Below, in pieces: positions 25,234 through 34,495 of a stretch of DNA of 64,000 nucleotides; position 1 is the stretch's first letter, and the number at the start of each line of letters is the position of its first letter. Location: positions 2,790,001 to 2,854,000 of the forward strand of contig NZ_CP109031.1 of NCBI RefSeq assembly GCF_036226925.1, read 5' to 3'. The notes beneath the pieces were generated by a model. It made no database searches and was not told the origin of the DNA. It was given only the letters and a program-made list of their open reading frames with translations. Position numbers and translations under genes: made by a program. This DNA is from Streptomyces sp. NBC_00659 (GTDB lineage Bacteria > Actinomycetota > Actinomycetes > Streptomycetales > Streptomycetaceae).

Positions 25234-26562
25234 ATGTCGGTCCCGCAGCTCAGCGCCGAGCAACGCGGCGAGCAGATCCTCGCCGTCTTCGACACCGCCT
25301 TCGGCGAGCTCCTGGCCGCCGACCCGGCCGCGTTCCGCGTGAAGTTCCGCAAGATGGCGGCCTCAGCCTTCGCGTTCTACCGCGGCACCGCGGCGCTCTT
25401 CTACCACGACCTCGACCAGGACCGGCGCGGCGGCCCGTACCTGGACGAGCGCACCTCACGCGTGTGGATCCACGGCGACCTGCACGCCGAGAACTTCGGC
25501 ACGTACATGGACGCCCAGGGCCGTCTGATCTTCAACGTGAACGACTTCGACGAGGCCTATGTGGGCCCCTTCACCTGGGACCTCAAGCGCTTCGCCGCCT
25601 CCGTGGCCCTCATCGGCTACGCGAAGGCGCTCAGTGACGAGCAGATCACCGAGCTGGTGCGGGTGTACGCGGCCGCCTACCGCGAGCGCATCCACGCCCT
25701 GGCCACCGGCGCCAAGAGCGACGAGGTGCCGCCCTTCAATCTGGACACCGCCGAGGGCCCGCTCCTGGACGCGCTGCGCGACGCCCGCTCGCTGACCCGC
25801 TTCGGGCTCCTGGACTCGATGACCGAGATCCGCGACTTCGAGCGCCGCTTCGCACCCGGCGGCGGCTCCATCGAGCTGGACGCCGCCACCCGCTACAAGG
25901 TCCTCGCGGCCTTCGACGGCTATCTGGAGACGCTCCCGGAGTCCTCGCTGACCCGCCCGGACTCGTACCGGGTGAAGGACGTCGTGGGCCGCCGCGGCAT
26001 CGGCATCGGCTCGGCCGGCCTGCCCTCGTACAACATCCTTCTGGAGGGCACCAGCGACGCCCTGGAGAACGATGTGGTGATCTACATCAAGCAGGCGCAG
26101 ACCCCGGCCGTGTCCCGGCACGTCACGGACTCCGCGATCCGCGGCTACTTCCAGCACGAGGGCCACCGCACGGTGATCTCGCAGCGCGCCCTGCAGGCGC
26201 ACGCCGACCCGTGGCTCGGCTGGACCGAGCTGGACGGCGCCGGCCAGCTCGTCGCCGAGGTCTCGCCGTACGCGGTGGACCTGGACTGGGGCGACATCGA
26301 CGACCCCGAGGAGATCGCCGCGGTGGTCGCGGACCTCGGCCGCTCCACCGCCACGATGCACGCGGCGGCGGACGACGAGAGCGGGCACTCGGAGCTGGTG
26401 CCGTTCTCCACGGAACGGGCCATCGACGCGGCCATCGCGGCCGACGAGGACGGCTTCGCCGACCTCCTGGTGGACTTCGCGCACAGCTACGGCACCCGCG
26501 CGCGCGGTGACCACCAGATCTTCGTGGACCTGTTCCGCAACGGACGGATCCCGGGCCTCTAG
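25234..26562 (+). CDS. DUF2252 family protein
   Basis: 442 aa; ATG at 25234 with AGGAGG ~10 nt upstream. FRVKFRKMAASAFAFYRGTA, WIHGDLHAENFG and FNVNDFDEAYVGPFTWDLKR are the DUF2252 hallmarks. The HGDLHxEN...DFD arrangement resembles the catalytic and metal loops of aminoglycoside-phosphotransferase-like kinases, so an ATP-dependent small-molecule kinase fold is plausible. The later segment VVGRRGIGIGSAGLPSYNIL resembles a nucleotide loop. No substrate is known. It is monocistronic, with a hairpin after it. Confidence 0.88.
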   Translation: MSVPQLSAEQRGEQILAVFDTAFGELLAADPAAFRVKFRKMAASAFAFYRGTAALFYHDLDQDRRGGPYLDERTSRVWIHGDLHAENFGTYMDAQGRLIFNVNDFDEAYVGPFTWDLKRFAASVALIGYAKALSDEQITELVRVYAAAYRERIHALATGAKSDEVPPFNLDTAEGPLLDALRDARSLTRFGLLDSMTEIRDFERRFAPGGGSIELDAATRYKVLAAFDGYLETLPESSLTRPDSYRVKDVVGRRGIGIGSAGLPSYNILLEGTSDALENDVVIYIKQAQTPAVSRHVTDSAIRGYFQHEGHRTVISQRALQAHADPWLGWTELDGAGQLVAEVSPYAVDLDWGDIDDPEEIAAVVADLGRSTATMHAAADDESGHSELVPFSTERAIDAAIAADEDGFADLLVDFAHSYGTRARGDHQIFVDLFRNGRIPGL

Positions 26563-26569
26563 AGCGCAC

Positions 26570-26604
26570 GGCCGACCGCGGGGCCGCACGCCCCGCGACC
26601 GGCC
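26570..26604. terminator. Hairpin after DUF2252 gene
   Basis: GGCCGACCGCGGGGC (26570-26584) pairs with GCCCCGCGACCGGCC (26590-26604) with two mismatches and a 5-nt loop, 8 bp after the stop codon. Confidence 0.6.
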
Positions 26605-26612
26605 GCCCCACA

Positions 26613-26660
26613 GCGCTCCCGTACGCACAGGAACCCTTTAGGGGACGCTTACGGGAGCGC
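26613..26660. promoter_or_regulatory. 11-bp inverted repeat in promoter region of the 26681 gene
   Basis: GCGCTCCCGTA (26613-26623) and TACGGGAGCGC (26650-26660) are exact complements around an A/T-richer centre that itself holds CCCTTTAGGG. It ends 20 bp upstream of the start codon at 26681. It could be an operator or a leader hairpin. Confidence 0.4.
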
Positions 26661-26680
26661 GTGGGAGACTCACCTCCGCT

Positions 26681-27367
26681 ATGGACATAACCGGGACCCA
26701 GCTCAGAGCCGCGCGCGCGGCCGTGTTCACGGCTGTCGTCGTGACGCTCTCCGCCGCGTCGCACGTGCTGCTGTCCCAGGTGCCGCTGCCATTGACCACC
26801 GTGGCCGCGATCAGCGCCGCCGTCTTCGCCCTCTCCTTCGCCCTCGCGGGCCGCGAGCGGGGCTTCGGCCGCATCGCCGCCCTGCTCATCCCGCTGGAAC
26901 TGGCGGCCGACACCGTGTTCACGACGGGCCAGCACGTCTGTTACGGCAGAGCGGGCGGCCCGGTCGCGGGCCCGTTGCGCTCGGTCGGCCTCGACGTGCT
27001 GTGCGGCGGCGGCAGCGTGGGGGCCCCGCTGTCCAGGGTGACCGGCGGCGCCCCCGACCGTGCCGCCGCCCTGCTCGCGCACGCCGACCCGGCCGCCGCC
27101 TGGCTGCTGCTCGGCGCGCATGTCACCGTCGGCCTGCTCGCGGCCGCGTGGCTGCGCCGGGGCGAGCGCGCCCTGGACCAGCTGCTGCGCGCGGTGGCCG
27201 CCTCGACCTTCCGGCCGCTGCTGCTCGCGGTCGCCGTGGTGACCGTACGACTCTCTCCGGCTCTTCCGCTGCCGCGCACCGCGCCCCGGCCGGCCGCCGC
27301 CCGCACCCGCCTGTTCACGCACTCCCTGGGACGCCGCGGACCGCCTCGGCGGGCCGTTCCCGCCTGA
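26681..27367 (+). CDS. Multi-pass membrane protein of unknown function
   Basis: 228 aa. Hydrophobic segments at about 12-32 (FTAVVVTLSAASHVLLSQV), 37-56 (TTVAAISAAVFALSFALAG), 64-80 (IAALLIPLELAADTVFT), 137-156 (AWLLLGAHVTVGLLAAAWL) and 170-185 (LLLAVAVVTVRLSPALP). His27 and His84/Cys86 (GQHVCYG) are noticeable polar residues in or next to segments. The Arg-rich tail is cytoplasmic. The downstream DsbA-like gene starts ~160 bp later on the same strand, so a link to redox or metal handling is possible but not shown. Confidence 0.65.
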   Translation: MDITGTQLRAARAAVFTAVVVTLSAASHVLLSQVPLPLTTVAAISAAVFALSFALAGRERGFGRIAALLIPLELAADTVFTTGQHVCYGRAGGPVAGPLRSVGLDVLCGGGSVGAPLSRVTGGAPDRAAALLAHADPAAAWLLLGAHVTVGLLAAAWLRRGERALDQLLRAVAASTFRPLLLAVAVVTVRLSPALPLPRTAPRPAAARTRLFTHSLGRRGPPRRAVPA

Positions 27368-27528
27368 GCCGGCCGACGCGGGCGACCGCCCCGGCCATAA
27401 CTCACCGGTCACCGTTTCCGGGCCACCGCGGGTGAACGGACGTTCCTCCGAACAGGCCTGAGCATCAGCAGTCCCCCTTACGTATTCCGCGTACCACGTT
27501 GTGCGCGTCCCCGATGGAGAACACCACC

Positions 27529-28374
27529 ATGAGCAAGCGGAACAACCAGGCGTCGAAGACGGCGGCGCGCGAGAAGCTGCGCCAGGAGCGCGAGCGTCAG
27601 GCCAAGCGCGACAAGGTCAAGCGCCAGGCGATCGTCGCCGGTTCCCTCGTCGCGGTCCTCGCGATAGCGGGCGGCATCGGCTACGCGGTCGTGCAGAACA
27701 ACAAGCCGTCCCAGTGGGAGGCCGTCGCGAGCGACAAGGTGGTCGCCCCGGCCAACACCACGGGCAAGGACGGCACGACGGTCGTCATCGGCAAGAGCAC
27801 CGCGAAGAAGACCCTGAAGCTGTACGAGGACCCGCGCTGCCCGATCTGCGCCACCTTCGAGCAGACCGTCGGCCCGACCGTCACGAAGGACCTCGACGCC
27901 GGCAAGTACAAGATCCAGTACATCGGCGGCACGTTCCTCGACGGCGACTCCGACGACAAGGGCAAGATCCAGATCGGTTCCCGCGGCGAGGGTTCGAAGA
28001 ACGCGATGAGCGCCATGGGTGCCGCGCTGAACGTGAGCCAGGAAGCCTTCCTGGAGTACAAGAGCGCGCTCTACTCGGCGAAGTACCACCCCGACGAGAC
28101 GACCGACAAGTTCAAGGGCGACGACTACCTGATCAAGGTGGCGAACACGGTCGACGCGCTCAAGGACAACACCACGTTCCAGAACGCCGTCAAGAACGGC
28201 ACGTACGACGCCTGGGCGCTGGCCATGTCCGAGACGTGGAGCACCAACAAGGACGGCGTCAACGGCACGCCGAGCCTGGTGATGGACGGCAAGAAGGTCA
28301 CCACCTCGGACGGCAACGCGCCGATGACGGTCGCCGACTTCACCACGGCGATCGACGCGGCCCTCAAGGCCTGA
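27529..28374 (+). CDS. Membrane-anchored DsbA-like thioredoxin-fold protein
   Basis: 281 aa from the ATG at 27529, with GGAGA 8 nt upstream; an in-frame ATG 15 nt earlier is less well placed. A Lys/Arg-rich cytoplasmic head (1-33) precedes one membrane anchor (34-56), so the rest is extracytoplasmic. The thioredoxin-like domain has KLYEDPRCPICATFEQTV with a CPIC active site (Cys104, Cys107), a helical insertion, and the cis-Pro loop NGTPSLVMDG. It is a likely thiol oxidoreductase for secreted proteins (DsbA/DsbG class 'DSBA-like' of actinobacteria). Followed by a strong terminator. Confidence 0.9.
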   Translation: MSKRNNQASKTAAREKLRQERERQAKRDKVKRQAIVAGSLVAVLAIAGGIGYAVVQNNKPSQWEAVASDKVVAPANTTGKDGTTVVIGKSTAKKTLKLYEDPRCPICATFEQTVGPTVTKDLDAGKYKIQYIGGTFLDGDSDDKGKIQIGSRGEGSKNAMSAMGAALNVSQEAFLEYKSALYSAKYHPDETTDKFKGDDYLIKVANTVDALKDNTTFQNAVKNGTYDAWALAMSETWSTNKDGVNGTPSLVMDGKKVTTSDGNAPMTVADFTTAIDAALKA

Positions 28375-28468
28375 CCGGTGCCGCGGCGGCCCCCGGGCCG
28401 TCCGGAGCGACAACCCCGGTGACGCGAGCGGTCCTTGTGGCCGGTGCGACCTGAGCGGCGAAAAGCCT

Positions 28469-28503
28469 AAGAGCGGGCGAACTTTTCCAGTTCGCCCGCT
28501 CTT
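28469..28503. terminator. Perfect 15-bp hairpin after the DsbA-like gene
   Basis: AAGAGCGGGCGAACT (28469-28483) and AGTTCGCCCGCTCTT (28489-28503) with a TTTCC loop. It ends 30 bp upstream of the phoD-like start codon, so it isolates the two genes. Confidence 0.8.
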
Positions 28504-28533
28504 GGCGTGTACCGATCGGTAACCTCATCGCCC

Positions 28534-30201
28534 GTGACCAGTCGACAGAGATCATCCGACTTCGCGGGAGACCTCAACTCCCGCGCTCCGCGCCGCCGTA
28601 CGGTCGTCAAGGCCGCGGCCGCCACCGCCGTCCTCGCCGCCCCGCTCGCGGCCGCCCTGCCCGCCCGCGCCGCCGAGGCGCCCGCGTTCCTGCACGGAGT
28701 CGCCTCCGGCGACCCGCTGCCCGACGGCATCCTGCTGTGGACCCGGGTGACGCCCGGCTCCCAGGCGATACCGGGCTCCGGACTCGGCCCGGACACCGAG
28801 GTGAGCTGGACCGTCGCCAAGGACAAGGCCTTCACCACGATCGTCGCCAAGGGTTCCACCATCGCGACGGCCGCCACCGACCACACCGTCAAGGCGGACA
28901 TCCGCGGCCTGCAGCCCGCCACCGACTACTGGTTCCGCTTCTCCGCCGGCGGCACGGACTCGCCCGTCGCGCGCACCCGCACCACCCCGGCCGCCGACGC
29001 CTCCGTGGCCGGTCTGCGCTTCGGCGTGGTCTCCTGCGCCAACTGGGAGGCCGGCTACTTCTCGGCCTACCGCCACCTCGCGGCCCGGAACGACCTGGAC
29101 GCCTGGCTGCACCTCGGCGACTACATCTACGAGTACAAGTCGGGCGAGTACGGGACCCGCGGCACCGTCGTACGGCCGCACGCCCCCGCGGGCGAGATCC
29201 TCACCCTCGCCGACTACCGCACCCGGCACGGCCGTTACAAGACCGACCCCGACCTCCAGGCCCTGCACCACAAGGCACCGGTCGTCGCCATCTGGGACGA
29301 CCACGAGTTCGCCGACAACTCCTGGTCGGGCGGCGCGGTCAACCACACCGAGGGCGCCGAGGGCGCCTGGACGGACCGTCAGACAGCGGCCAAGCAGGCC
29401 TACTTCGAGTGGATGCCGGTCCGCCCGGCCATCGCCGGCACCACCTACCGCAGGCTGCGCTTCGGCAAGCTCGCCGACCTCGCGCTGCTCGACCTGCGCT
29501 CTTTCCGGTCGCAGCAGGCGTCCACCGCCAGCGGCTCGGTCGACGACCCGGACCGTACGATCACCGGCCGCGCCCAGCTCGACTGGCTGAAGTCCGGGCT
29601 CAAGTCCTCGGACACCACCTGGCGTCTGGTCGGCAACTCGGTGATGATCTCGCCGTTCGCGGTGGGCGCCCTCTCCGCCGACCTGCTGAAGCCGCTCGCC
29701 AAGCTGCTCGGACTCCCGCAGGAGGGCATCGCCGTCAACACCGACCAGTGGGACGGCTACACCGACGACCGCCGCGAGCTCCTCGCGCACCTGCGTTCCA
29801 ACGCCATCCGCAACACGGTCTTCCTGACCGGTGACATCCACATGGCCTGGGCCAACGACGTGCCGGTGGACGCCGGTACGTACCCGCTGTCCCCGTCCGC
29901 CGCCACGGAGTTCGTCGTCACCTCGATGACGTCGGACAACCTCGACGACATCGTCAAGGTCCCCGAGGGCGTCGTCTCGGCCGTCGCCTCCCCGATCATC
30001 CGCGCGGCCAACCGCCATGTGCACTGGGTCGACACCGACCGGCACGGCTACGGGGTCCTGGACATCACGGCCGACCGCGCGCAGATGGACTACTACGTGC
30101 TGTCCGACCGCACGAAGCCGAACGCGACCTCGTCCTGGGCCCGTTCGTACCGGACGCGCAGCGGCACGCAGACGGTGGAGCGGACGTACGACCCGGTGTA
30201 G
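28534..30201 (+). CDS. phoD: PhoD-type alkaline phosphatase (Tat-secreted)
   Basis: 555 aa from a GTG at 28534. No ribosome site is evident, so a leaderless or weakly translated start is possible. A twin-arginine signal ([18 protein letters not shown], then ALPARAAEA) exports the folded enzyme. A PhoD N-terminal Ig-like domain ([20 protein letters not shown]) is followed by the calcium/iron-type phosphatase domain with [30 protein letters not shown] and LTGDIHMAW. It releases phosphate from phosphomonoesters or diesters outside the cell. No PHO-box could be identified with confidence. A short ACCGATCGGT palindrome lies at 28511-28520. Confidence 0.92.
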   Translation: MTSRQRSSDFAGDLNSRAPRRRTVVKAAAATAVLAAPLAAALPARAAEAPAFLHGVASGDPLPDGILLWTRVTPGSQAIPGSGLGPDTEVSWTVAKDKAFTTIVAKGSTIATAATDHTVKADIRGLQPATDYWFRFSAGGTDSPVARTRTTPAADASVAGLRFGVVSCANWEAGYFSAYRHLAARNDLDAWLHLGDYIYEYKSGEYGTRGTVVRPHAPAGEILTLADYRTRHGRYKTDPDLQALHHKAPVVAIWDDHEFADNSWSGGAVNHTEGAEGAWTDRQTAAKQAYFEWMPVRPAIAGTTYRRLRFGKLADLALLDLRSFRSQQASTASGSVDDPDRTITGRAQLDWLKSGLKSSDTTWRLVGNSVMISPFAVGALSADLLKPLAKLLGLPQEGIAVNTDQWDGYTDDRRELLAHLRSNAIRNTVFLTGDIHMAWANDVPVDAGTYPLSPSAATEFVVTSMTSDNLDDIVKVPEGVVSAVASPIIRAANRHVHWVDTDRHGYGVLDITADRAQMDYYVLSDRTKPNATSSWARSYRTRSGTQTVERTYDPV

Positions 30202-30211
30202 TCCCCCCGGG

Positions 30212-30781
30212 CTACAGCGAATCGAGGAAGCCGAGGGCCACCTTCCAGGTGGCCTCGGCCGCCTCGGCGTCGTAGTCGGGCAGGCCGGGGTCGGTGTAGA
30301 TGTGCCCGGCGCCCGCGTACCGGTAGATCTCCACGTCCGCTCCGGTTCTCTGCATCTGGAGATACCAGGCGCTCAGCCAGTCGTCCGTCTCGAACTGGTC
30401 GGGCTCGGCGACATGCAGCTGGACCGGCAGTTCGTCCACGGACGCGCTCTCGGCGATGTCCGACGTGCCGTGCAGCAGGAGCAGCCCGCGGGCCTTCTCG
30501 TCGCCGAGGGCCAGGGTCTGCGCCACGGAGGCACCGAGGGAGAAGCCCGCGTAGACCAGGCCTCGATCGGAGTAGGGCGCGGCGGCCAGGACCGCGCGCT
30601 TGAGCAGCTCGTCCTTGCCGGTCCCGTCGCTGAAGGCCATGCCCTCCTCGACGGTCTCGAAGGTGCGCCCCTCGAAGAGGTCGGGGGTCCACACCTCGTG
30701 TCCCGCGGCCCGCAGCCGGTCCGCCGCCGCGCGCACCGCCGGCCGCAGTCCGTAGGTCGAGTGAAAGAGCATGATGTTCAT
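30212..30781 (-). CDS. Dienelactone hydrolase family alpha/beta-hydrolase
   Basis: 189 aa from the ATG at 30781, with GGAG just upstream; in-frame ATGs at 30790 and 30814 are alternatives. The start MNIMLFHSTYGLRPAV, VYAGFSLGAS with a Ser nucleophile in place of the Cys of true dienelactone hydrolase, AEPDQFETDDW acid loop, and AGHIYTDPGLPDYD with the catalytic His indicate a DLH-type fold. Cytosolic; substrate unknown. It converges with phoD with only 10 bp between stops. Confidence 0.85.
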   Translation of the reverse strand: MNIMLFHSTYGLRPAVRAAADRLRAAGHEVWTPDLFEGRTFETVEEGMAFSDGTGKDELLKRAVLAAAPYSDRGLVYAGFSLGASVAQTLALGDEKARGLLLLHGTSDIAESASVDELPVQLHVAEPDQFETDDWLSAWYLQMQRTGADVEIYRYAGAGHIYTDPGLPDYDAEAAEATWKVALGFLDSL

Positions 30782-30904
30782 GGACTCCATGGTGCCAGCC
30801 GGTACCGACAGCACCCGTCCGGCATCGGCGGCGGCCTCTGGGATACCCGGCTCCGCCCCGAGAACACATGTTCATGACGCCGGTGGCCGGTTACGTTCTC
30901 AGAC

Positions 30905-32047
30905 ATGGAGAACGTACTGCGCCCGGTGATCGTCGTCGGTGGCTCGGTCGCGCTCACCCTGCTCATCGGATGGTCCGTGGACCGTCTGTTGCGCCGGGCT
31001 GACGACCGGCACAGCGAGACCTCCCTGTGGGGTCTGCTCCGCCGCGGCCGTGTCCCCTTCCAGCTGGTCCTGTTCGCGGCCCTGCTCAGAGGTTCCTACG
31101 CCCAGGCGAAGCTCCTGGTCGAGCACCGGGTCGGCATCGGCCGGACGCTCACCCTGATCCTCATCGGCGCCGCCGCCTGGCTGGTGGTGAGCATCGCCAC
31201 GGCGGTCGTCGAGACCTCGTACAGCCGCTACGCGAACGCGCACCGCGACCCGGCCCGGATCCGCCGGGTCCGCACCCAGGTCACGCTGATCCAGCGGGTG
31301 GTCACCGCGGTCGTCGGTGTCGTCGCGGCCGCCGCGATGCTGCTCACCTTCCCCGCGATGCGCGCGGCCGGTGCCTCGCTGCTGGCCTCGGCCGGAATCC
31401 TCGGCATCGTCGCCGGTGTCGCCGCCCAGTCCACCCTCGCGAACCTCTTCGCCGGACTGCAGATCGCCTTCGGCGACATGGTGCGGCTCGGCGACACGGT
31501 GGTGGTCGACGGCGAGTGGGGCACGGTCGAGGAGATCACCCTGACGTTCCTGACGGTTCGGACGTGGGACGAGCGCCGGATCACCATGCCGGTCTCGTAC
31601 TTCACCTCCAAGCCGTTCGAGAACTGGTCGCGCGGCACGCCCCAGATGACCGGCATCGTCTTCCTGCACCTCGACCACTCCGCCCCGGTGGAGGCGATGC
31701 GCGGGAAGCTGCGCGACATCCTGCGCGAGTGCCCGGCCTGGGACGGCCGCGACTACGGGCTCGCCGTCACCGACTCGACGCCCAACACCATGCAGGTGCG
31801 CGCCCTGGTCACCGCGAAGGACGCGGACGACATCTGGACGGTACGGGTCACGGTCCGCGAGCAGCTGATCCGCTGGCTGGCCGAACAGCACCCCTACGCG
31901 CTCCCCCGCGTCAACACCGCCGAGGCGGCGCTGCTCCCCGGGCAGGGCCCGCGCACGGGCCGCCCGGAGCCGGACGCGGTGGCGGCCCGCCCGAACCACG
32001 GCCGCCATGCCCACGAACCACCCCGCACCGGCCCCGGCCGAGGCTGA
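30905..32047 (+). CDS. MscS-family mechanosensitive ion channel
   Basis: 380 aa. Three to four N-terminal membrane segments lead to the pore helix GASLLASAGILGIVAGVAAQSTLANLFAG, the Gly/Ala-rich MscS TM3, followed by the beta domain (FGDMVRLGDTVVVDGEWGTVEEI and TWDERRITMPVSYF) and an alpha/beta cytosolic part. A Pro/Arg-rich tail ends the protein. It should act as a turgor-release channel. Monocistronic. Confidence 0.9.
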   Translation: MENVLRPVIVVGGSVALTLLIGWSVDRLLRRADDRHSETSLWGLLRRGRVPFQLVLFAALLRGSYAQAKLLVEHRVGIGRTLTLILIGAAAWLVVSIATAVVETSYSRYANAHRDPARIRRVRTQVTLIQRVVTAVVGVVAAAAMLLTFPAMRAAGASLLASAGILGIVAGVAAQSTLANLFAGLQIAFGDMVRLGDTVVVDGEWGTVEEITLTFLTVRTWDERRITMPVSYFTSKPFENWSRGTPQMTGIVFLHLDHSAPVEAMRGKLRDILRECPAWDGRDYGLAVTDSTPNTMQVRALVTAKDADDIWTVRVTVREQLIRWLAEQHPYALPRVNTAEAALLPGQGPRTGRPEPDAVAARPNHGRHAHEPPRTGPGRG

Positions 32048-32311
32048 GGACCACTCCCCCGGGACCGGGGCCCCGGGCACGGGAACCCGGCGACCCGCCG
32101 GAGCCGCCGGACATGCCGGATCGGCCGGACCGCCGGGCGTGGCGCCCCGGCCAAGCCTGGCGGGGCCGTCTCCCGGCCCCCGAGCGCGGTGCCATCTGCC
32201 GGTGGATGCCAGGTCCGGCCCCTGCCGGGCGTGCCGGGTCCGCCGGGCATGGCAGGTCCCCGGGCACGGCCGTCCGGGCGGCAGGGCGCGCGGGTGAACC
32301 GCCGGCAGGCG

Positions 32312-33898
32312 TCAGCGGAGGCTGCGGACGTCGAGGTGTCTCAGGACGCGGTCCACGATCTCCGGGTCGGCCCCGGGCTCGCTCCGCGCGGACAGCACCT
32401 CGTGCCGGGCCGCGCTCATCATCTCCCCCTGGATCCGCCGCATCCGCTTCATCCGCCGGACCCGTTGCAGATGCGCCTCGCGCCGCTCCTCGTCCCCCAT
32501 GTCGGGACTGATCCGCACACCGATCTCGAAGGCCCGGCGCAGCAGTTGCTCGGAGACCTCCTCCGGCAGCTCCTCCACCTCCTCGATCTCCCGCAGCCTG
32601 CGCTTCGCGGCCTTGGCGGCCCGTACCGCGAGTTCCTTCTCGAAGGCCTTCTCCACGTCCTCGTCGGCCCGCACTCCGAGTCTTCTGACCAGCCACGGCA
32701 GGGTGAGCCCCTGGAGCACCAGGGTCGCCATGATCACCCCGAAGGCGATGAACACGATCTCGTCCCGGTCGGGAAACGGCGACCCGTCGTCCATCTCCAG
32801 CGGGATCGCGAGCGCCAGGGCCACGGAGGCGACCCCGCGCATCCCGGCCCACCACATGACCACGGTCTCCCGCCATGAGGTCGGGATCTCCTCGTCGTAG
32901 TCCCGCTTGGCGTGCAGCCGCTTGGTCAGCCAGGTCGCGGGCAGCAGCCAGGCCAGGCGTACGAGCACGACCACCACCACGATCGTGGCGGCCCAGCCGA
33001 GCATCTCGCCCCAGCGTCCCGACGCCGTACGGATCGCGTTGTGGAGTTCGAGGCCGATGAGCCCGAAGGCGACGCCGGTGACGAGCGTGTCCACCACGTC
33101 CCAGACGGTCGACCCGGCGAGGCGGGTCATGACGTCGTCGGCGTCGGTGGCGTACTCCGCGAGGAACAGGGCGGTGGTGAGCACGGCGAGCACCCCCGAT
33201 CCGTGCAGTTCCTCGGCCAGCACGTACGCGGCGTACGGCACCAGCAGGGTCAGCCCGATCTGGAGGGTGGCGTCGCCGACCAGCGTCATCAGCCTGTTCG
33301 CGGCCCACCCGAGGGCCACCCCGACGACGAGCGCGACGACGGCGGAGAGCACGAGGTCGAGTCCGGCCCGCCAGGGCGAGAAGGTTCCGCTGACCGCGGC
33401 GGCGATCGCGACGTGGTACAGCACGATCGCCGTCACGTCGTTGAAGAGCCCCTCCCCCTCCAGGATCGACACGAGGCGGCGCGGCAGCCCGAGCTGTCCC
33501 GCGACGGCGGTCGCCGCGACGGGGTCGGGCGGCGCCACGAGGGCGCCCAGCGCGAAGGCGGCGGCGAGCGGCAGGCCCGGCACGATCGAGCTCGCGACAG
33601 CCGCGACCGCCAGGGTGGTGACGAAGACCAGGGCCACGGCGAGCAGGAAGATCGGGCGTTTGTTCGCGGTGAACTGTCTCCACGACGTGCGGCGCACCGC
33701 GGCGTAGAGCAGCGGCGGCAGCAGCGCGGGGAGGATCAGGTCCGGCGGGATGTCCACGTTCGGGACGAAGTCCAGCACGGCCAGCACTATGCCGAGCAGA
33801 GTCATCAGGACCGGTGCGGGAAGCCCGAACCGCTCTCCGACCGGGACGCTGACCACGGCCCCGAGCAGCAGCACGAACAGCAGGGCCAACTGATCCAC
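32312..33898 (-). CDS. CPA1-family Na+/H+ antiporter
   Basis: 528 aa from a GTG at 33898. About 11-12 hydrophobic segments; the ion site motif APPDPVAATAV and EGEGLFNDVTAIVLY are typical CPA1/NhaP elements. After the membrane part (ends ~390) comes a ~125-residue charged cytoplasmic tail with ADEDVEKAFEKELAVRAAKA, likely regulatory. Exchanges Na+ or K+ for protons at the plasma membrane. Ends convergently with the MscS gene; the 264-bp gap between them is a GCCGG-rich imperfectly repetitive stretch without a gene. Confidence 0.9.
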   Translation of the reverse strand: MDQLALLFVLLLGAVVSVPVGERFGLPAPVLMTLLGIVLAVLDFVPNVDIPPDLILPALLPPLLYAAVRRTSWRQFTANKRPIFLLAVALVFVTTLAVAAVASSIVPGLPLAAAFALGALVAPPDPVAATAVAGQLGLPRRLVSILEGEGLFNDVTAIVLYHVAIAAAVSGTFSPWRAGLDLVLSAVVALVVGVALGWAANRLMTLVGDATLQIGLTLLVPYAAYVLAEELHGSGVLAVLTTALFLAEYATDADDVMTRLAGSTVWDVVDTLVTGVAFGLIGLELHNAIRTASGRWGEMLGWAATIVVVVVLVRLAWLLPATWLTKRLHAKRDYDEEIPTSWRETVVMWWAGMRGVASVALALAIPLEMDDGSPFPDRDEIVFIAFGVIMATLVLQGLTLPWLVRRLGVRADEDVEKAFEKELAVRAAKAAKRRLREIEEVEELPEEVSEQLLRRAFEIGVRISPDMGDEERREAHLQRVRRMKRMRRIQGEMMSAARHEVLSARSEPGADPEIVDRVLRHLDVRSLR

Positions 33899-33979
33899 GG
33901 TCAGCGCTCCGGCGGGGTCTAGACGATCACGGGCGATCCGGACCTCAAGCGTGCCACGCCGCTACGGCGATCCCCCGGT

Positions 33980-34495
33980 TCACAGCACCTTGCGCATCGC
34001 GCGGTGCGGCATTCCCGCGTCCGCGAACTCCGGACCGTACGCCACGTATCCGAGCCGTTCGTAGAACCCCAGCGCGTGGGTCTGCGCGTGCAGGTCCACG
34101 GCGGCCAGGCCACGCGCGCGTGCCGCGGTCTCGATGGCCCGCACGAGCGCGGCGCCGACGCCGAGGCCGCGTGCCTCGCGCGTCACGGCGAGCCGCCCGA
34201 GCGAGCCGACGGCGGGATCCCCGCCGACCTTCGCCGCGGCCGCCTCGCCCTCCAGCAGCCGTCCGGTGCCGAGGGGCACGCCGTCCTCGCGGACCGCCAG
34301 CACGTGCAGGGCGCCGGGGTCGTACGCGTCGTACTCGATGTCCTCGGGGACGCCCTGCTCGCCGACGAAGACGTCCTTGCGCACCGCGAAGCAGGCCTCA
34401 CGGTCGCCGGCGTGCTCGGCGACCCGCACCTCGTAGGCACCGTCCCTCAGTGCGGAGGGGACGGCGGCCGCCGTCCCCTCCGGACCGCCGCTCAC
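33980..34495 (-). CDS. GNAT family N-acetyltransferase
   Basis: 171 aa from a GTG at 34495 overlapping the rluD-type stop codon (GTGA). The motif A region [24 protein letters not shown] binds acetyl-Co[22 protein letters not shown] is the end of the domain, close to ElaA-like acetyltransferases. Substrate unknown. Translationally coupled to the pseudouridine synthase, so an RNA- or ribosome-linked acetylation is a possibility only. Confidence 0.88.
   Translation of the reverse strand: MSGGPEGTAAAVPSALRDGAYEVRVAEHAGDREACFAVRKDVFVGEQGVPEDIEYDAYDPGALHVLAVREDGVPLGTGRLLEGEAAAAKVGGDPAVGSLGRLAVTREARGLGVGAALVRAIETAARARGLAAVDLHAQTHALGFYERLGYVAYGPEFADAGMPHRAMRKVL

Noticed and set aside
28511..28520. 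ACCGATCGGT palindrome before phoD as a Pho operator
   Set aside because: Too short, and not the direct-repeat form of Streptomyces PHO boxes; kept only as a remark.
32048..32311. A repeat family in the MscS-antiporter gap
   Set aside because: The GCCGG/GGACC runs have no stable period; better described as low-complexity GC-rich DNA.
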